A DNA stretch of 64,000 nt from Fodinisporobacter ferrooxydans (GCF_022818495.1 NZ_CP089291.1:3117501-3181500), one strand, 5' to 3'; shown: positions 1-11,161, counted from the stretch's first letter. Notes: a model not told the origin generated them from the letters alone. Made by a program: numbers and translations.

Positions 1-2310
1 CGGGTTAGCCGCTCCAGCGCGCTGGCTTCCAAGGCAACCGGATATCCGATTGCCAAAGTGGCGACGAAAATCGCTCTCGGTTTTACATTGGACGAAATTC
101 AAAATCCGATCACCGAGCAAACGTACGCTGCCTTTGAGCCGGCATTGGATTATGTGGTGACAAAAATTCCCCGCTGGCCCTTCGATAAGTTTATAAAAGC
201 AAAACGGGTGCTCGGCACGCAGATGAAAGCAACAGGTGAAGTCATGGCGATTGATCGCACATTTGAATCGTCATTGATGAAAGCGATCCGTTCCCTGGAA
301 ACAGGTGTCACAAGTTTATATTTAAAAGGCGTTGCAACGATTTCCGATGAAGAATTGGAAACCCGCATCCGCCACGCCGACGATGAACGCTTGTTCCTGG
401 TGGCAGAAGCGGTAAGGCGGGGAACGTCAATCGAAACGCTGCATGACTGGTCAAAAATTGACCGTTTCTTCTTGCGAAAAATCGGCAAACTGGTGCAACT
501 GGAACAGCAACTGAAAGAATCCCTGGATGCTGATATCCTCCTGCAGGCGAAACGCAACGGCTTCCTGGATCAAACTATCGCGGCATTAAGTGGCATTAAG
601 CCGGAAGAGATATTCGCCATGTGCCGGCAGCTTGGCATCAAGCCCGTGTATAAAATGGTCGATACGTGCGCTGCCGAATTTGAAGCATCCACACCTTACT
701 ATTACAGCGCATATGAAAAGGAAGACGAAGTGCGGGACAGCAGCAGCCGGAAAGTCCTCGTACTGGGATCCGGTCCGATTCGGATCGGGCAGGGGATCGA
801 ATTTGACTACTGTTCCGTACATGCCGCATGGGGATTGAAGAAAGCAGGTTTTGAGTCGATTATTATCAACAACAATCCGGAAACGGTCTCGACCGATTTC
901 AATACGGCAGACCGCCTGTACTTCGAGCCGCTGCATCCGGAAGATGTGCTGCATGTGATCGAGCGGGAACAACCGGAAGGCGTCATCGTGCAATTTGGCG
1001 GCCAGACGGCGATCAACCTGGCAGCGCCTTTACAGGAAAAAGGCGTGAAGATCCTCGGTACGTCGCTGGACAATATCGATCGCGCGGAAGATCGGGAACG
1101 GTTTGATCAAATGCTGGAGCAACTGGAGATTCCAAGGCCTGCCGGGAAAACGGTGTTTTCTGTGGCGGACGCGGTGGAAGCGGCCGATCGGCTGGGCTAT
1201 CCGGTGCTTGTGCGGCCATCCTATGTTTTGGGCGGCCGGGCGATGGAAATCGTCTATAACAGCGATGAACTGATGTCGTATATGCAGCATGCGGTACAAA
1301 TATCCGATACGCATCCGGTCTTGATCGATCGCTATCTGACCGGGAAAGAAGTGGAAGTCGACGCCATTTCCGACGGCGAGAACGTTTTGATTCCGGGGAT
1401 TATGGAGCATGTGGAGCGTGCCGGCGTGCACTCCGGTGATTCCATCGCCGTATATCCTGCGCAATCGATCGATGAAGCGACCAAACAAACGATTGTGGAT
1501 TACACGATCCGAATCGCTCGTGAACTGAACATCAAGGGACTTTTGAACATTCAGTTTGTGGTGCACAAAGAGGCTGTGTACATCCTGGAAGTGAATCCTC
1601 GTTCCAGTCGAACGGTTCCTTTCTTGAGCAAAGTGACAGGTGTGCCGATGGTAGATGTAGCGATGCAGGCCATTCTCGGCACGAAGCTGTCCGATCTTGG
1701 CTACCATACAGGTTTGTGGCCGGAGCCGAATGATGTCGCTGTAAAAGTGCCTGTGTTCTCCTTTGCCAAATTGCGTCGCGTCGATGTGACTCTCGGACCG
1801 GAAATGAAATCGACAGGCGAAGTCATGGGCCGGGAAAGCACCTATGCGAAGGCGCTGTATAAAGGGCTTTTGGCTGCGGGCATGAAAATCCCGACACACG
1901 GCAGAATTATTTGTACAATCGCCGACAAGGACAAACAGGAAGCGCTGCAAATTCTCAAACGGTTTGCAGGGTTAGGGTTCCAATTGATTGCGACACAGGG
2001 AACCGGTGCGTTTTTGCAAGAACATGGCTTGCGCGTACAGATTGTAAACAAATTAAACGACGGCTATCCGAATTTGGTGGACTTGATCCGCCAGGGAAAA
2101 GCGGATTTGGTGATCAATACGCTGACAAAAGGGAAAGAACCGCAGCGGGACGGGTTTCGCATTCGCCGGGAAGCGGTCGAGAATGGGATCGCCTGCTTGA
2201 CTTCTCTCGATACGGCACAAGCGCTGCTGGATGTGATTACAAGTCTGCGTTTTGATACGACACCCATCGATCGCGGTCAATTCGGGCAAACGGTCCGCAA
2301 AGCGCAGTAA
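1..2310 (+). CDS. carB: Carbamoyl-phosphate synthase large subunit (5' partial)
   Basis: The reading frame is open from base 1, so the gene starts before the window; 769 residues are visible of a family length near 1070. It makes carbamoyl phosphate from glutamine-derived ammonia, bicarbonate and two ATP, feeding pyrimidine and arginine synthesis, as a partner of CarA. The first visible residues read [20 protein letters not shown], typical of the first ATP-grasp half. The second half follows with [18 protein letters not shown] and [13 protein letters not shown], then the C-terminal MGS-like allosteric domain. pyrK follows 13 bases later, so this is the pyrimidine-operon copy. Confidence 0.97.
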   Translation, partial: RVSRSSALASKATGYPIAKVATKIALGFTLDEIQNPITEQTYAAFEPALDYVVTKIPRWPFDKFIKAKRVLGTQMKATGEVMAIDRTFESSLMKAIRSLETGVTSLYLKGVATISDEELETRIRHADDERLFLVAEAVRRGTSIETLHDWSKIDRFFLRKIGKLVQLEQQLKESLDADILLQAKRNGFLDQTIAALSGIKPEEIFAMCRQLGIKPVYKMVDTCAAEFEASTPYYYSAYEKEDEVRDSSSRKVLVLGSGPIRIGQGIEFDYCSVHAAWGLKKAGFESIIINNNPETVSTDFNTADRLYFEPLHPEDVLHVIEREQPEGVIVQFGGQTAINLAAPLQEKGVKILGTSLDNIDRAEDRERFDQMLEQLEIPRPAGKTVFSVADAVEAADRLGYPVLVRPSYVLGGRAMEIVYNSDELMSYMQHAVQISDTHPVLIDRYLTGKEVEVDAISDGENVLIPGIMEHVERAGVHSGDSIAVYPAQSIDEATKQTIVDYTIRIARELNIKGLLNIQFVVHKEAVYILEVNPRSSRTVPFLSKVTGVPMVDVAMQAILGTKLSDLGYHTGLWPEPNDVAVKVPVFSFAKLRRVDVTLGPEMKSTGEVMGRESTYAKALYKGLLAAGMKIPTHGRIICTIADKDKQEALQILKRFAGLGFQLIATQGTGAFLQEHGLRVQIVNKLNDGYPNLVDLIRQGKADLVINTLTKGKEPQRDGFRIRREAVENGIACLTSLDTAQALLDVITSLRFDTTPIDRGQFGQTVRKAQ

Positions 2311-2323
2311 GAGGAGGGGTAGC

Positions 2324-4160
<1,837 letters not shown>

Positions 4161-4177
4161 TAAAAAGGAGTGGAAAC

Positions 4178-4909
4178 GTGGCAAATTTGCATACATTTGA
4201 CGCCAGCCGCATCTATATTGCCCTCGATACAAGCTCCGTCGAGCAGGCCCGGGCGTTTGTACGGGAACTTGCGCCCACCGGTGTCGGATTTAAAGTCGGC
4301 ATGCAATTGTTTTATCAATCGGGCCCTGCTTTTGTCAAAGAGCTGACCGCACAGGGGCTGCAAGTGTTTCTGGATTTAAAATTCCACGACATTCCAAACA
4401 CGGTTGCAGGTGCGGTGCAAAGCATCGGCGAGCTGGGTGCGGCGATTTGCAATGTCCATGTGGCGGGCGGCCTGGAAATGATGAAACGGGCCCGGCAAGC
4501 GGCCGATGCGTTGGCACAGCGGGCAGGGAAGCGTCCGCAAGTGATCGGCGTGACCCAATTGACAAGTACGTCCCGGGAAATGATGAACGAAGAAGTGGGG
4601 ATTCCGGGAGATGTGCAGGATGTAGTGATCCGTTACGCGCTGCTTGCACAGACTGCAGGGCTCGATGGCGTTGTCGCATCCGGACATGAAGTGCGGGGGA
4701 TCCGGGAAGCCTGCGGGGATGACTTTGTAACCGTCATTCCAGGCATCCGATTGGCTGCCAATGATTCGGCTTTGATCCATGATCAAAAGCGTGTGATGAC
4801 ACCGCACGAAGCATTTCAGGAAGGCGCCCACGCGATTGTGATCGGACGGGCTGTCACGCAAGCGGCCGAGCCGCGGGCGACCGTCGAGCAGATCCTTGCA
4901 GCGTTGTAA
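4178..4909 (+). CDS. pyrF: Orotidine 5'-phosphate decarboxylase
   Basis: PyrF converts OMP to UMP, the last step of de novo UMP synthesis. The 243-residue product carries the catalytic DxKxxD set in FLDLKFHDIPNT (Asp66, Lys68, Asp71) and ends with the phosphate-binding region PGIRLAAN ... AIVIGRAVT. The GTG at 4178 is chosen because AAGGAG sits 7 bases upstream (4165-4170); an in-frame ATG at 4148 lies inside the heptamer repeats and would add 10 unlikely residues. pyrE, the usual next gene, is absent here and a strong hairpin follows. Confidence 0.95.
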   Translation: MANLHTFDASRIYIALDTSSVEQARAFVRELAPTGVGFKVGMQLFYQSGPAFVKELTAQGLQVFLDLKFHDIPNTVAGAVQSIGELGAAICNVHVAGGLEMMKRARQAADALAQRAGKRPQVIGVTQLTSTSREMMNEEVGIPGDVQDVVIRYALLAQTAGLDGVVASGHEVRGIREACGDDFVTVIPGIRLAANDSALIHDQKRVMTPHEAFQEGAHAIVIGRAVTQAAEPRATVEQILAAL

Positions 4910-4983
4910 AGCGCATATGGGCGAGTACGATTCTACAGGAGTTCGATTTTGCCGGGCAGCTTTGTAATGCAATATGCTAAGAC

Positions 4984-5031
4984 GGAAAAAATGACGTGCA
5001 AATGTATAAAATTTTGCGCGTCATTTTTTCC
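4984..5031. terminator. Bidirectional rho-independent terminator after pyrF
   Basis: GGAAAAAATGACG pairs perfectly with CGTCATTTTTTCC and the stem continues with GCAAA/TTTGC through one T-G pair, giving about 19 bp with a short A/T-rich loop. A- and T-rich arms make it usable from both directions, closing the pyr operon and possibly the facing dinB gene. Confidence 0.85.
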
Positions 5032-5078
5032 ATAGCATTCGTTTTTAAAAGAGATTTGTTTTTCAAATCGTTTCCAGT

Positions 5079-5137
5079 GGATGAACAAAAAGTAGTCAAA
5101 ACTCCACGGCGGATTGCTTCACTACTTTTTTGACACG
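5079..5137 (+). repeat. Truncated MITE-like copy
   Basis: The stretch AAAAAGTAGTCAAA followed by CTCCACGGCGGATTGCTT matches the left end of the fuller copy at 6754-6906 with few mismatches, then jumps to ACTACTTTTTTGACAC, which resembles its right end. It looks like an internally deleted derivative. The ends can pair (AAAAAGTAGT/ACTACTTTTTT), so it may also act as a hairpin downstream of dinB. It lies in the 311-bp gap between pyrF and dinB, which holds nothing else apart from the terminator. Confidence 0.6.
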
Positions 5138-5220
5138 TACTTCTATCAAATTTTTTTGAAATTCACAGGCAAAAGCAACAGAAACGAATCGTAAAAGGCT
5201 TTTTGATAATCGTGTCGAAA

Positions 5221-5724
5221 TTATAGTTTCGGTGCTTCCATCCCCAGATTGGCCCATTCTTCTCGCGCAGGTCCATACACGCCGGGAACTTTTAGCCCTG
5301 CCTGACGCATAAGGACAGTCATTTGGCCCCGATGGTGAATTTGATGCCGGATCAGGACCATTAATGTAATTCCGTTCGGCCATTCTTCCCCGTACAGGTT
5401 GTGCATCTCTTTCAGGGTGCTGTCCGTCCACTGTGTTTGCAATGCTTGAACAAACGCGTCGTTTACCTGACGATACGCGTCTGCAATCACTTTGGCCGAA
5501 GTTGGCACTGGTCCATCTTCACCCGGCGACGCAAACTGCAAGCCTGTTCGCGACATCATTTCATGAATGGCAGTCACGATGTGCCAGGCAATGCGCCCTA
5601 ACGTCCGATCCATTGAAGCCACTTCCTGTCGAAGTGACGCATCTGTGAGAGCATCCAATAGTTTCTGGGTTGCTCCCGCCTCGTACTCCCATGATTGAAG
5701 AAATCCGTTCAACGTCTGAAACAT
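5221..5724 (-). CDS. DinB-family (DinB-like four-helix) protein
   Basis: The 167-residue protein has the family's predicted four-helix fold and three spaced metal-binding histidines: His48 in IAWHIV, and His127 and His131 in RHQIHHRGQ. Members include metal-dependent thiol transferases and damage-inducible proteins of unknown role; the substrate cannot be told from sequence. The ATG at 5724 is chosen over an ATG two codons upstream because GAGGAGG is then 6 bases away rather than touching the start. It reads opposite to the pyr operon and stands alone, so it is accessory. Confidence 0.85.
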   Translation of the reverse strand: MFQTLNGFLQSWEYEAGATQKLLDALTDASLRQEVASMDRTLGRIAWHIVTAIHEMMSRTGLQFASPGEDGPVPTSAKVIADAYRQVNDAFVQALQTQWTDSTLKEMHNLYGEEWPNGITLMVLIRHQIHHRGQMTVLMRQAGLKVPGVYGPAREEWANLGMEAPKL

Positions 5725-5859
5725 AAACATCCTCCTCGTATGTTTGACAAATATGGCATGTCCAATCAGAATCCCGCATCCACGAAATTCCATTTTCATT
5801 GTACACTGTTATACATTGCATTTCTATGTGGCATCTGTTTTTTGCGTGTCGTTTATCAC

Positions 5860-5889
5860 TTGCAAAGAATCAGCAGCGTATGGTAATTT
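5860..5889 (+). promoter_or_regulatory. Probable sigma-A promoter of the Crp/Fnr gene
   Basis: TTGCAA at 5860-5865 and TAATTT at 5884-5889 are separated by 18 bases, about 50 bases before the predicted start codon. Assigned by motif and spacing only. Confidence 0.45.
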
Positions 5890-5939
5890 TAAAGTTGGCA
5901 TTTGATGAAAGGTCTCTTGATTGTGGAGGTGCTGGCATC

Positions 5940-6659
5940 ATGCTTATGATGCAAAACAATTGTAATGTTTGTTATCTGAAAGAGTACGAATTATTCCAGG
6001 ATCTGTCCGAGCGGGAATTGGATCAGTTGGGAAAAGTCAGTCAGCCGACGCTGATTCCAAAACGGGAATACGTGTTTACGCCGGATCAACCGAATGATGT
6101 CATATATATGTTGAAAAAAGGCCGTGTCCGTATTACCCGACTATCGGATACAGGAAAGCATATCACGCTCGTCATTTTGGAAGCAGGAGATATTTTCGGG
6201 GAAGATGCGATTTTAGGGTCAAAACACCGAAAATATTTTGCGGAAGTATTGGATGACGCACATATTTGTGTCATTGACCGCAATGCGGTTGAGCAAGTGA
6301 TCGCAAATAATGCTCAAGTCGGCTTTCGTCTGGCAAAGATTGTCGAACAGCGGCTGGAAGATGTGCAAGAACAATTGGAAAATATCGTGTTTTACGATGT
6401 GCAGACACGACTCGCCCGCTTATTGCTGAAATTGGCAGATCTGCATGGCAAACAGACGCCCGCCGGCGTTCTCATTAACATAAAGTTGACGCATGAGGAT
6501 ATGGCCAGTCTGATCGGATCGACCCGTGAGACGACAAGCAAGGTTTTGAATGAATTTCGTACACAAGGATTGGTAGATCTGCAAAATCGCCGCGTGATCC
6601 TCCGCGATCCGACTGCCCTCGCCCATATGGACGAACGGCTCCGCAGCAATGGAGCCTAA
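5940..6659 (+). CDS. Crp/Fnr-family transcriptional regulator
   Basis: The 239-residue protein has an N-terminal cyclic-nucleotide-type beta barrel (residues about 20-125, with GRVRITRLSDTGKHITL and GDIFGEDA), a dimerisation helix, and a C-terminal winged helix whose recognition helix is GSTRETTSKVLNEF (residues 194-206). Cysteines lie at C8 and C11 (CNVC) and at C110, which aligns by context with the central cluster cysteine of E. coli FNR. Start ATG 5940 has GGAGGT about 9 bases upstream. The ligand is unknown; it could be a redox or oxygen sensor. It is monocistronic, ending in its own terminator. Confidence 0.9.
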   Translation: MLMMQNNCNVCYLKEYELFQDLSERELDQLGKVSQPTLIPKREYVFTPDQPNDVIYMLKKGRVRITRLSDTGKHITLVILEAGDIFGEDAILGSKHRKYFAEVLDDAHICVIDRNAVEQVIANNAQVGFRLAKIVEQRLEDVQEQLENIVFYDVQTRLARLLLKLADLHGKQTPAGVLINIKLTHEDMASLIGSTRETTSKVLNEFRTQGLVDLQNRRVILRDPTALAHMDERLRSNGA

Positions 6660-6686
6660 TGCCGTCAGCAGGCAAATCCATAAAGA

Positions 6687-6746
6687 AGAGGGATGGGATA
6701 TGTTTCGGATATGTTTTGACTCTATGTATTCCATCCCTCTTTTTTT
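6687..6746 (+). terminator. Rho-independent terminator of the Crp/Fnr gene
   Basis: AGAGGGATGG pairs with CCATCCCTCT across a loop of about 34 bases and is followed by seven T residues. Confidence 0.85.
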
Positions 6747-6753
6747 GCCTGTA

Positions 6754-6906
6754 GAGGATGTTCAAAAAGTAGTCAAAGCTCCACGGCGGATTGCTTTGCC
6801 GAATCCCTAAAAGCCTTACTCATGTACCAAACACGTACACTCCGTCGGCTTTTCGTGCTTCGACTTCGCACTCCTTGTGTCTTACTTGACCACTTTTTGA
6901 ACACTC
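6754..6906. mobile_element. MITE-like element, 153 bp, with terminal inverted repeats
   Basis: The ends GAGGATGTTCAAAAAGTAGT and, read on the other strand, GAGTGTTCAAAAAGTGGTCA are imperfect inverted repeats of about 20 bp. Inside there is no ORF of note. Similar ends occur at 5079-5137 and 60112-60162. CCTGTA occurs immediately before the left end (6748-6753) and within two bases of the right end, a possible target-site duplication. No transposase is in the window. It may be a non-autonomous element or a dispersed palindromic repeat. Confidence 0.65.
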
Positions 6907-6919
6907 ACCTGTAGCAACA

Positions 6920-7426
6920 TCAGCTTGCAGATTTTCGAAACATGTACAGTTTTTTCAACCCCCACCTTGACACCCCATACACCAACGCCAAAAAGATCGC
7001 GACACCATCAAACGCCATAAAAACAGGTGTGTGATAATCCACAATTCCGGGAATCGTTCGTTTGCTCACGGGCCATATGTATGCATCGATAAATTGTTTA
7101 TGTGTGAAAATATCAATCATGATGTGAAAAAATCCGCCGATGACCAGCCATTTTAACCATTCGATCCGGAAAAACAGTCCGATGCCTGCCAGGCACAGCC
7201 AGATGGGGATGCTGTGCATCATGCTGTCAAGTGTCCACATGTCAGGTTGGCGGAACAATTGGGGCAGCCATGGTTGTGCAAGCTGGAAGGAACCTTGCAG
7301 CCACATTTGCCCGGCCACTGCATACATGGCAAGATCGGGTAAAACGCCGCCAAGTGTTACACTCCAGCGATTGGGTTGTCGGCGAAACAGATAATATGTC
7401 CAAAAACCGTGGCTAATCGTATCGAT
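6920..7426 (-). CDS. Membrane protein of the metal-dependent hydrolase-like (YdjM-type) group, apparent ATC start
   Basis: The product is about 168 residues with several hydrophobic helices. Its N-terminus, DTISHGFWTYYLF then GGVLPDLAMY, follows the pattern seen at the very start of small membrane-bound hydrolase-like proteins. A strong AAGGAGGG lies 6 bases before an ATC codon at 7426-7424, exactly where the family's initiator Met would be; no in-frame ATG, GTG or TTG exists near there. The first ATG (7327) would drop 33 conserved-looking residues. Either ATC is used, the gene is mutated at its start, or there is a sequence error. Catalysis is not shown. Confidence 0.65.
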   Translation of the reverse strand: MDTISHGFWTYYLFRRQPNRWSVTLGGVLPDLAMYAVAGQMWLQGSFQLAQPWLPQLFRQPDMWTLDSMMHSIPIWLCLAGIGLFFRIEWLKWLVIGGFFHIMIDIFTHKQFIDAYIWPVSKRTIPGIVDYHTPVFMAFDGVAIFLALVYGVSRWGLKKLYMFRKSAS

Positions 7427-7515
7427 GCAGATCCCTCCTTTCGATTTTTCATAGAATTCCCCGGTTATTTGTAAATCATGTGAGCCTTCCTGATCGAAAC
7501 GGACACATGAAACGG

Positions 7516-7543
7516 TTGACAGGAATGTTTAAAATTGTATAAC
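7516..7543 (+). promoter_or_regulatory. Probable sigma-A promoter of the DUF2254-like gene
   Basis: A consensus TTGACA at 7516-7521 is followed after 16 bases by TATAAC at 7538-7543. The start codon of the next gene is about 88 bases downstream. It lies in the divergent region between that gene and the leftward membrane-protein gene. Confidence 0.6.
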
Positions 7544-7630
7544 GACGATGCCTGTATGCCATACTAAAAACGTAGCAGAAAAGAACAGAATACGAAACTT
7601 TCTCCAACACCGTAGGAGGGAAATATACGT

Positions 7631-9265
7631 TTGCACAAGCGTCATATGGGATTATCTACCATACGGAAATTTTGGCACAAAATTCCCTTCTCTTTATCGT
7701 TGCTACATTTAATGGGTTCATGGGCGATTGTGGAGGCCTGTATTCTGTTTTCGCCGCAACTGTTTACAGGCACCAGCGATACGGCGCTAAATTTTTTAAA
7801 TACAATCGTATCCTGTGTGGCAACGATTTTGGCCTTATGCATCTCCATTATCATGGTTGCCATCCAAATGACGGCCAGCAAGTATTCACATCGCGTGCTG
7901 GATCTGTTTATTCGCTGCCCTTACAACATTTCGCTGCTCGTCATCTATTTTGGCACGATCTTTCACTGTATTTTTTTGATGGCGCGGATTCAGCCGGGAG
8001 ACGAGGGGTTGAGCGCTTCTTTAAATCAAGCGATGAGCGGCGAATTGCTGTTGGTGATTTGTTGTTTTTTTAGCTTGTTTTTATACAGTTATGGCGTCAT
8101 TCAATTATTAAAACCGGAAACGATCATACGTTCCATTGACAGGGAATATCATCTCTGTTTTTTGCAGGGACATGATCAGGAAGCGTTAATGAAAGTGGTT
8201 CAAATCTCCGACATTGCCAAAAAAGCGGTGATCGACATGGATGCTGTAACCGGGGTCATGTCGACGCAACGGCTTGGGGCAATGCTGCGAATGGCGCCTA
8301 TCCCCAAAGAGTCAGATGAAATGCTCATAAACTATCACCAGGAAATTCTGCAACAGTTGCTGGGAATTGCACATATTGCGTTTAAGGAGCGGGAAAATAC
8401 CATTTCCCAGGAGCTTTTGGAGATCTTGCTGGAACTCGGTACCAACTATGCAAAAGCAGGATCTTTAAAGGCGGCCGGCATGGTTGTGGAATTGTACTCC
8501 CGCATCATCAGCAATAATTTGATCGGACAACACCAGTTCAATTATATCGAAACGATTGTCCGCCACATCTATACCATTGCTTATGAAGTTGTCGCTTCCG
8601 ATAAAGATTACCGGGATATTGACGAGTTTGTATTACAGACATTTCAAATGTTGAATCATGTAGGAAAACAGGTACTGGACATTGAAGTCAGCGGCGCATC
8701 CTATGTGGCAAGGGATCTTTTGTCAGATACATTCGGCGAATTGATCACAAGTATTGTGCAGCATGCCGGCCCGACGGTGCCACACCGGGTCATACGGGAA
8801 TTGATGTTCGAATATATGAAACTGGCTCGCCTGCTTTTGGCAAAATCGGAAATGCGGGACATCGTGCAAATCACTACATGGTTGCGAAATGAACTGTTGC
8901 CCATACAAGAGCAAAACACGCGTGTACAACCCTATTTGTATCTGTTTTTGCTGTTGATTGCGGTTTCGTTGTATTTGCAGCGAAAGGATATTGCAGTCGT
9001 TCTCATTCGCTCGTTGGGAAAGTACTTTAAGCCGGAGCAAGGGCTGTTGGAACAAATGCGCCTTGGCAGAATGGATATTCGCTATCTGTTTGACTATGCC
9101 AATCCGGATCCCTTTTTATTGCATGCATATACCATTTGGAACGAATACAACGAATTTTCACAAATGATGGACAGTGAAGAACATGCATCGAAGGAGCAGG
9201 CTTCCACAAGCAAGCGGGAGGAATGGAACGAGCTCTTTCAAAAAGAAGCAAGCCATAATCGCTAA
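7631..9265 (+). CDS. DUF2254-like predicted membrane protein
   Basis: The 544-residue protein begins with hydrophobic helices (roughly residues 25-45, 50-75, 95-115 and 135-155). The segment CISIIMVAIQMTASKYSHRVL resembles the DUF2254 signature between its second and third helices. The remaining 390 residues are mainly charged helical sequence with one more hydrophobic stretch (VQPYLYLFLLLIAVSLYL, about 435-452) and a charged tail. The start TTG 7631 has TAGGAGGG about 10 bases upstream. I cannot name its function. It is flanked by a promoter upstream and a convergent hairpin downstream, so it is probably monocistronic. Confidence 0.6.
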   Translation: MHKRHMGLSTIRKFWHKIPFSLSLLHLMGSWAIVEACILFSPQLFTGTSDTALNFLNTIVSCVATILALCISIIMVAIQMTASKYSHRVLDLFIRCPYNISLLVIYFGTIFHCIFLMARIQPGDEGLSASLNQAMSGELLLVICCFFSLFLYSYGVIQLLKPETIIRSIDREYHLCFLQGHDQEALMKVVQISDIAKKAVIDMDAVTGVMSTQRLGAMLRMAPIPKESDEMLINYHQEILQQLLGIAHIAFKERENTISQELLEILLELGTNYAKAGSLKAAGMVVELYSRIISNNLIGQHQFNYIETIVRHIYTIAYEVVASDKDYRDIDEFVLQTFQMLNHVGKQVLDIEVSGASYVARDLLSDTFGELITSIVQHAGPTVPHRVIRELMFEYMKLARLLLAKSEMRDIVQITTWLRNELLPIQEQNTRVQPYLYLFLLLIAVSLYLQRKDIAVVLIRSLGKYFKPEQGLLEQMRLGRMDIRYLFDYANPDPFLLHAYTIWNEYNEFSQMMDSEEHASKEQASTSKREEWNELFQKEASHNR

Positions 9266-9311
9266 TGGCATCGCCGCTCCATTTCATATGTTGGAAGAAT
9301 TTTGGAAGAAA

Positions 9312-9357
9312 CGGCCGTTTCGCTGCATCTGCATCAAAACCGTAGCGAGAACGGCCG
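9312..9357. terminator. Hairpin between convergent genes
   Basis: CGGCCGTTTCGCT pairs with AGCGAGAACGGCCG except for one bulged G. It lies in the 110-bp gap between the DUF2254-like gene and the 3' end of rqcH. There is no long T run on either side, so the terminator role is inferred from position. Confidence 0.55.
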
Positions 9358-9375
9358 ATATGAGGCTATATATTT

Positions 9376-11130
9376 TTATGAGCGTTCCAACTTCTGAACA
9401 CCTTCAAGTGATGGTCTGACAAACAGGGTTTGTTGATTTTCATACAAAATCATGCCCGGTTTGGCGCCATTCGGTTTCCAGGTGTGTTTGATCAGCGTAT
9501 AGTCGACAGGAACCCGGCTGGAGTCCCTTCCTTTGCTGAAAAAGGCGGCCACTTGTGCTGCCATCCGCAATGTGTCAGCTGAGAACTCTTTCCCGCGAAT
9601 GATGACGTGGGAGCCTGGAATATCTTTGACATGCAGCCAGGTATCTGTTTTTTTGGCAAGCTTTGTGCTGATGTAGTCATTCTGTTTGTTGTTTTTTCCG
9701 ACGACAAGCTCGATTCCTTCCGGTGTGAGATAGCGCTCCAGGGAGACGGCGGGCGGTGTACGGCCGTTTTTTTGTTTGTTCCGGCTTTGCGGAAATTTCT
9801 TCGTGCGGGATTTTCCCTTGACATATCCGCCCTGTTCCAGTTCGTCCCGGATTTCATCCAACTCTTGCAAAGCGGCTTGTTCGATCTGTAATGTGACTTC
9901 TTCGAGATAGCGCACTTCATTTGCTGCAAGCGCGAGCTGTTCCTTGATATGCGGAACGCTTTGTTTTGCCTTGTTGTATTTTTTAAAATACGCTTGGGCG
10001 TTCTCGATGGGCTCCAAGAGCGGGTCGAGCTCGATGCGCAGCAGCGGCATATCGTCTTCATAGAAATTCGTCACATCTGCATATGCGTCGCCCCGTTTGA
10101 ACTGATACAGGGAAGCGGTAATCAATTCCCCGTATAACCGGTATACATCCGCCTGTTCCGCGATTTGCAGTTCTTCTTTTAATTTTTCAATTTTATTGTG
10201 ATTCCGTTCCAGTTCTGTTTTCAGGATCCGCAACAGGTCGCCGGCTTTTTGCTGGATCATATCATGGCGCACTTTTTCAGCGTAAAACCATTCCAGACAT
10301 TGGCTGATCGAAGCAAATGCGCGGTCTGCACCCTTCAGATGCTGTAACGGAAGAATGCTGAAAGCCAAAGGTGCGGCTGTTTCCGCATCGAGTTTCACAG
10401 TTGGAGCAAACTGATCCTGGCGCCATGAGTGAATGGTTGCGGATATGTACTTCCATTCCTCCAGCATGGTTGCTTCCCCGATCCTTGCGCTAAGTTCCCT
10501 TGCCAGCAGTTGGCTGATCCCGAGGATCTGCCGACTGAGAAAATTGGACAAAGGAATGTCGGAGTGACTGGAACGCAGCCGTTGATACATGCCTTCGTCA
10601 AGGGCAAAAGGATCCGCTTTGTCCTGTGTCGGCGGAGCGATATAGGACCTTCCCGGCAACACTTCCCGATGCCTGCTGATGGCATGTGTGATATGTACAA
10701 TGCTGTCAAATATCGTCTTGGATTTCGGGTCAAGCAAAATGAGATTGCTGTGCCGTCCCATCAATTCGATGACCAAAAGCCGTTGCACCCGTTCCCCTAA
10801 CTCATCCGTACTTTCAATCCGGATTCGCAGCATCCGTTCATTTGTCGGTTGTTCGATGCTGCGAAGGATGCCGCCTTCCAGATGTTTTCGCAAGACCATG
10901 CAAAACATTGGCGGCATTGCAGGGTTTTGCCCTTGGTAGCGATCGATCAACAGCACCCTTGGATAGGTTGGATTGGCAGACAGCAACAATCGGTAGGTTC
11001 GTCCGTGACTTCGCAACTGTAAAACAAGATCACGGGGCAATGGCTGATAGATCTTTTCAATCCGTGCGCCGAGCAGATGAGACGAGAGCTCCGCCCGTAC
11101 AGCTCTGAGAACAATACCGTCAAATGCCAT
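9376..11130 (-). CDS. rqcH: Ribosome quality-control factor RqcH (NFACT/FbpA family)
   Basis: RqcH binds 50S subunits blocked by peptidyl-tRNA and recruits tRNA-Ala to add C-terminal alanine tails, marking stalled chains for degradation; older names are FbpA and YloA. The 584-residue product has the NFACT-N domain with DELGERVQRL and ELMGRHSN (about 95-130), a long central coiled coil (about 280-430), and the NFACT-R domain with LAKKTDTWLHVKDIPGSHV (about 485-505). Start ATG 11130 follows GGAGGGG at 4-5 bases. It is divergent from the Ca2+ ATPase gene, with its own consensus-like promoter. Confidence 0.95.
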   Translation of the reverse strand: MAFDGIVLRAVRAELSSHLLGARIEKIYQPLPRDLVLQLRSHGRTYRLLLSANPTYPRVLLIDRYQGQNPAMPPMFCMVLRKHLEGGILRSIEQPTNERMLRIRIESTDELGERVQRLLVIELMGRHSNLILLDPKSKTIFDSIVHITHAISRHREVLPGRSYIAPPTQDKADPFALDEGMYQRLRSSHSDIPLSNFLSRQILGISQLLARELSARIGEATMLEEWKYISATIHSWRQDQFAPTVKLDAETAAPLAFSILPLQHLKGADRAFASISQCLEWFYAEKVRHDMIQQKAGDLLRILKTELERNHNKIEKLKEELQIAEQADVYRLYGELITASLYQFKRGDAYADVTNFYEDDMPLLRIELDPLLEPIENAQAYFKKYNKAKQSVPHIKEQLALAANEVRYLEEVTLQIEQAALQELDEIRDELEQGGYVKGKSRTKKFPQSRNKQKNGRTPPAVSLERYLTPEGIELVVGKNNKQNDYISTKLAKKTDTWLHVKDIPGSHVIIRGKEFSADTLRMAAQVAAFFSKGRDSSRVPVDYTLIKHTWKPNGAKPGMILYENQQTLFVRPSLEGVQKLERS

Positions 11131-11161
11131 CAAATCCCCTCCTTACAGTCATACTGTTTGA

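Noticed and set aside
1030-1950. 306-codon minus-strand ORF inside carB
   Set aside because: Shadow frame of a conserved gene, low-complexity His/Arg-rich translation, no ribosome-binding site.
5799-5939. N-terminal extension of the Crp/Fnr protein
   Set aside because: The extra 47 residues precede a good ribosome-binding site and overlap the likely promoter.
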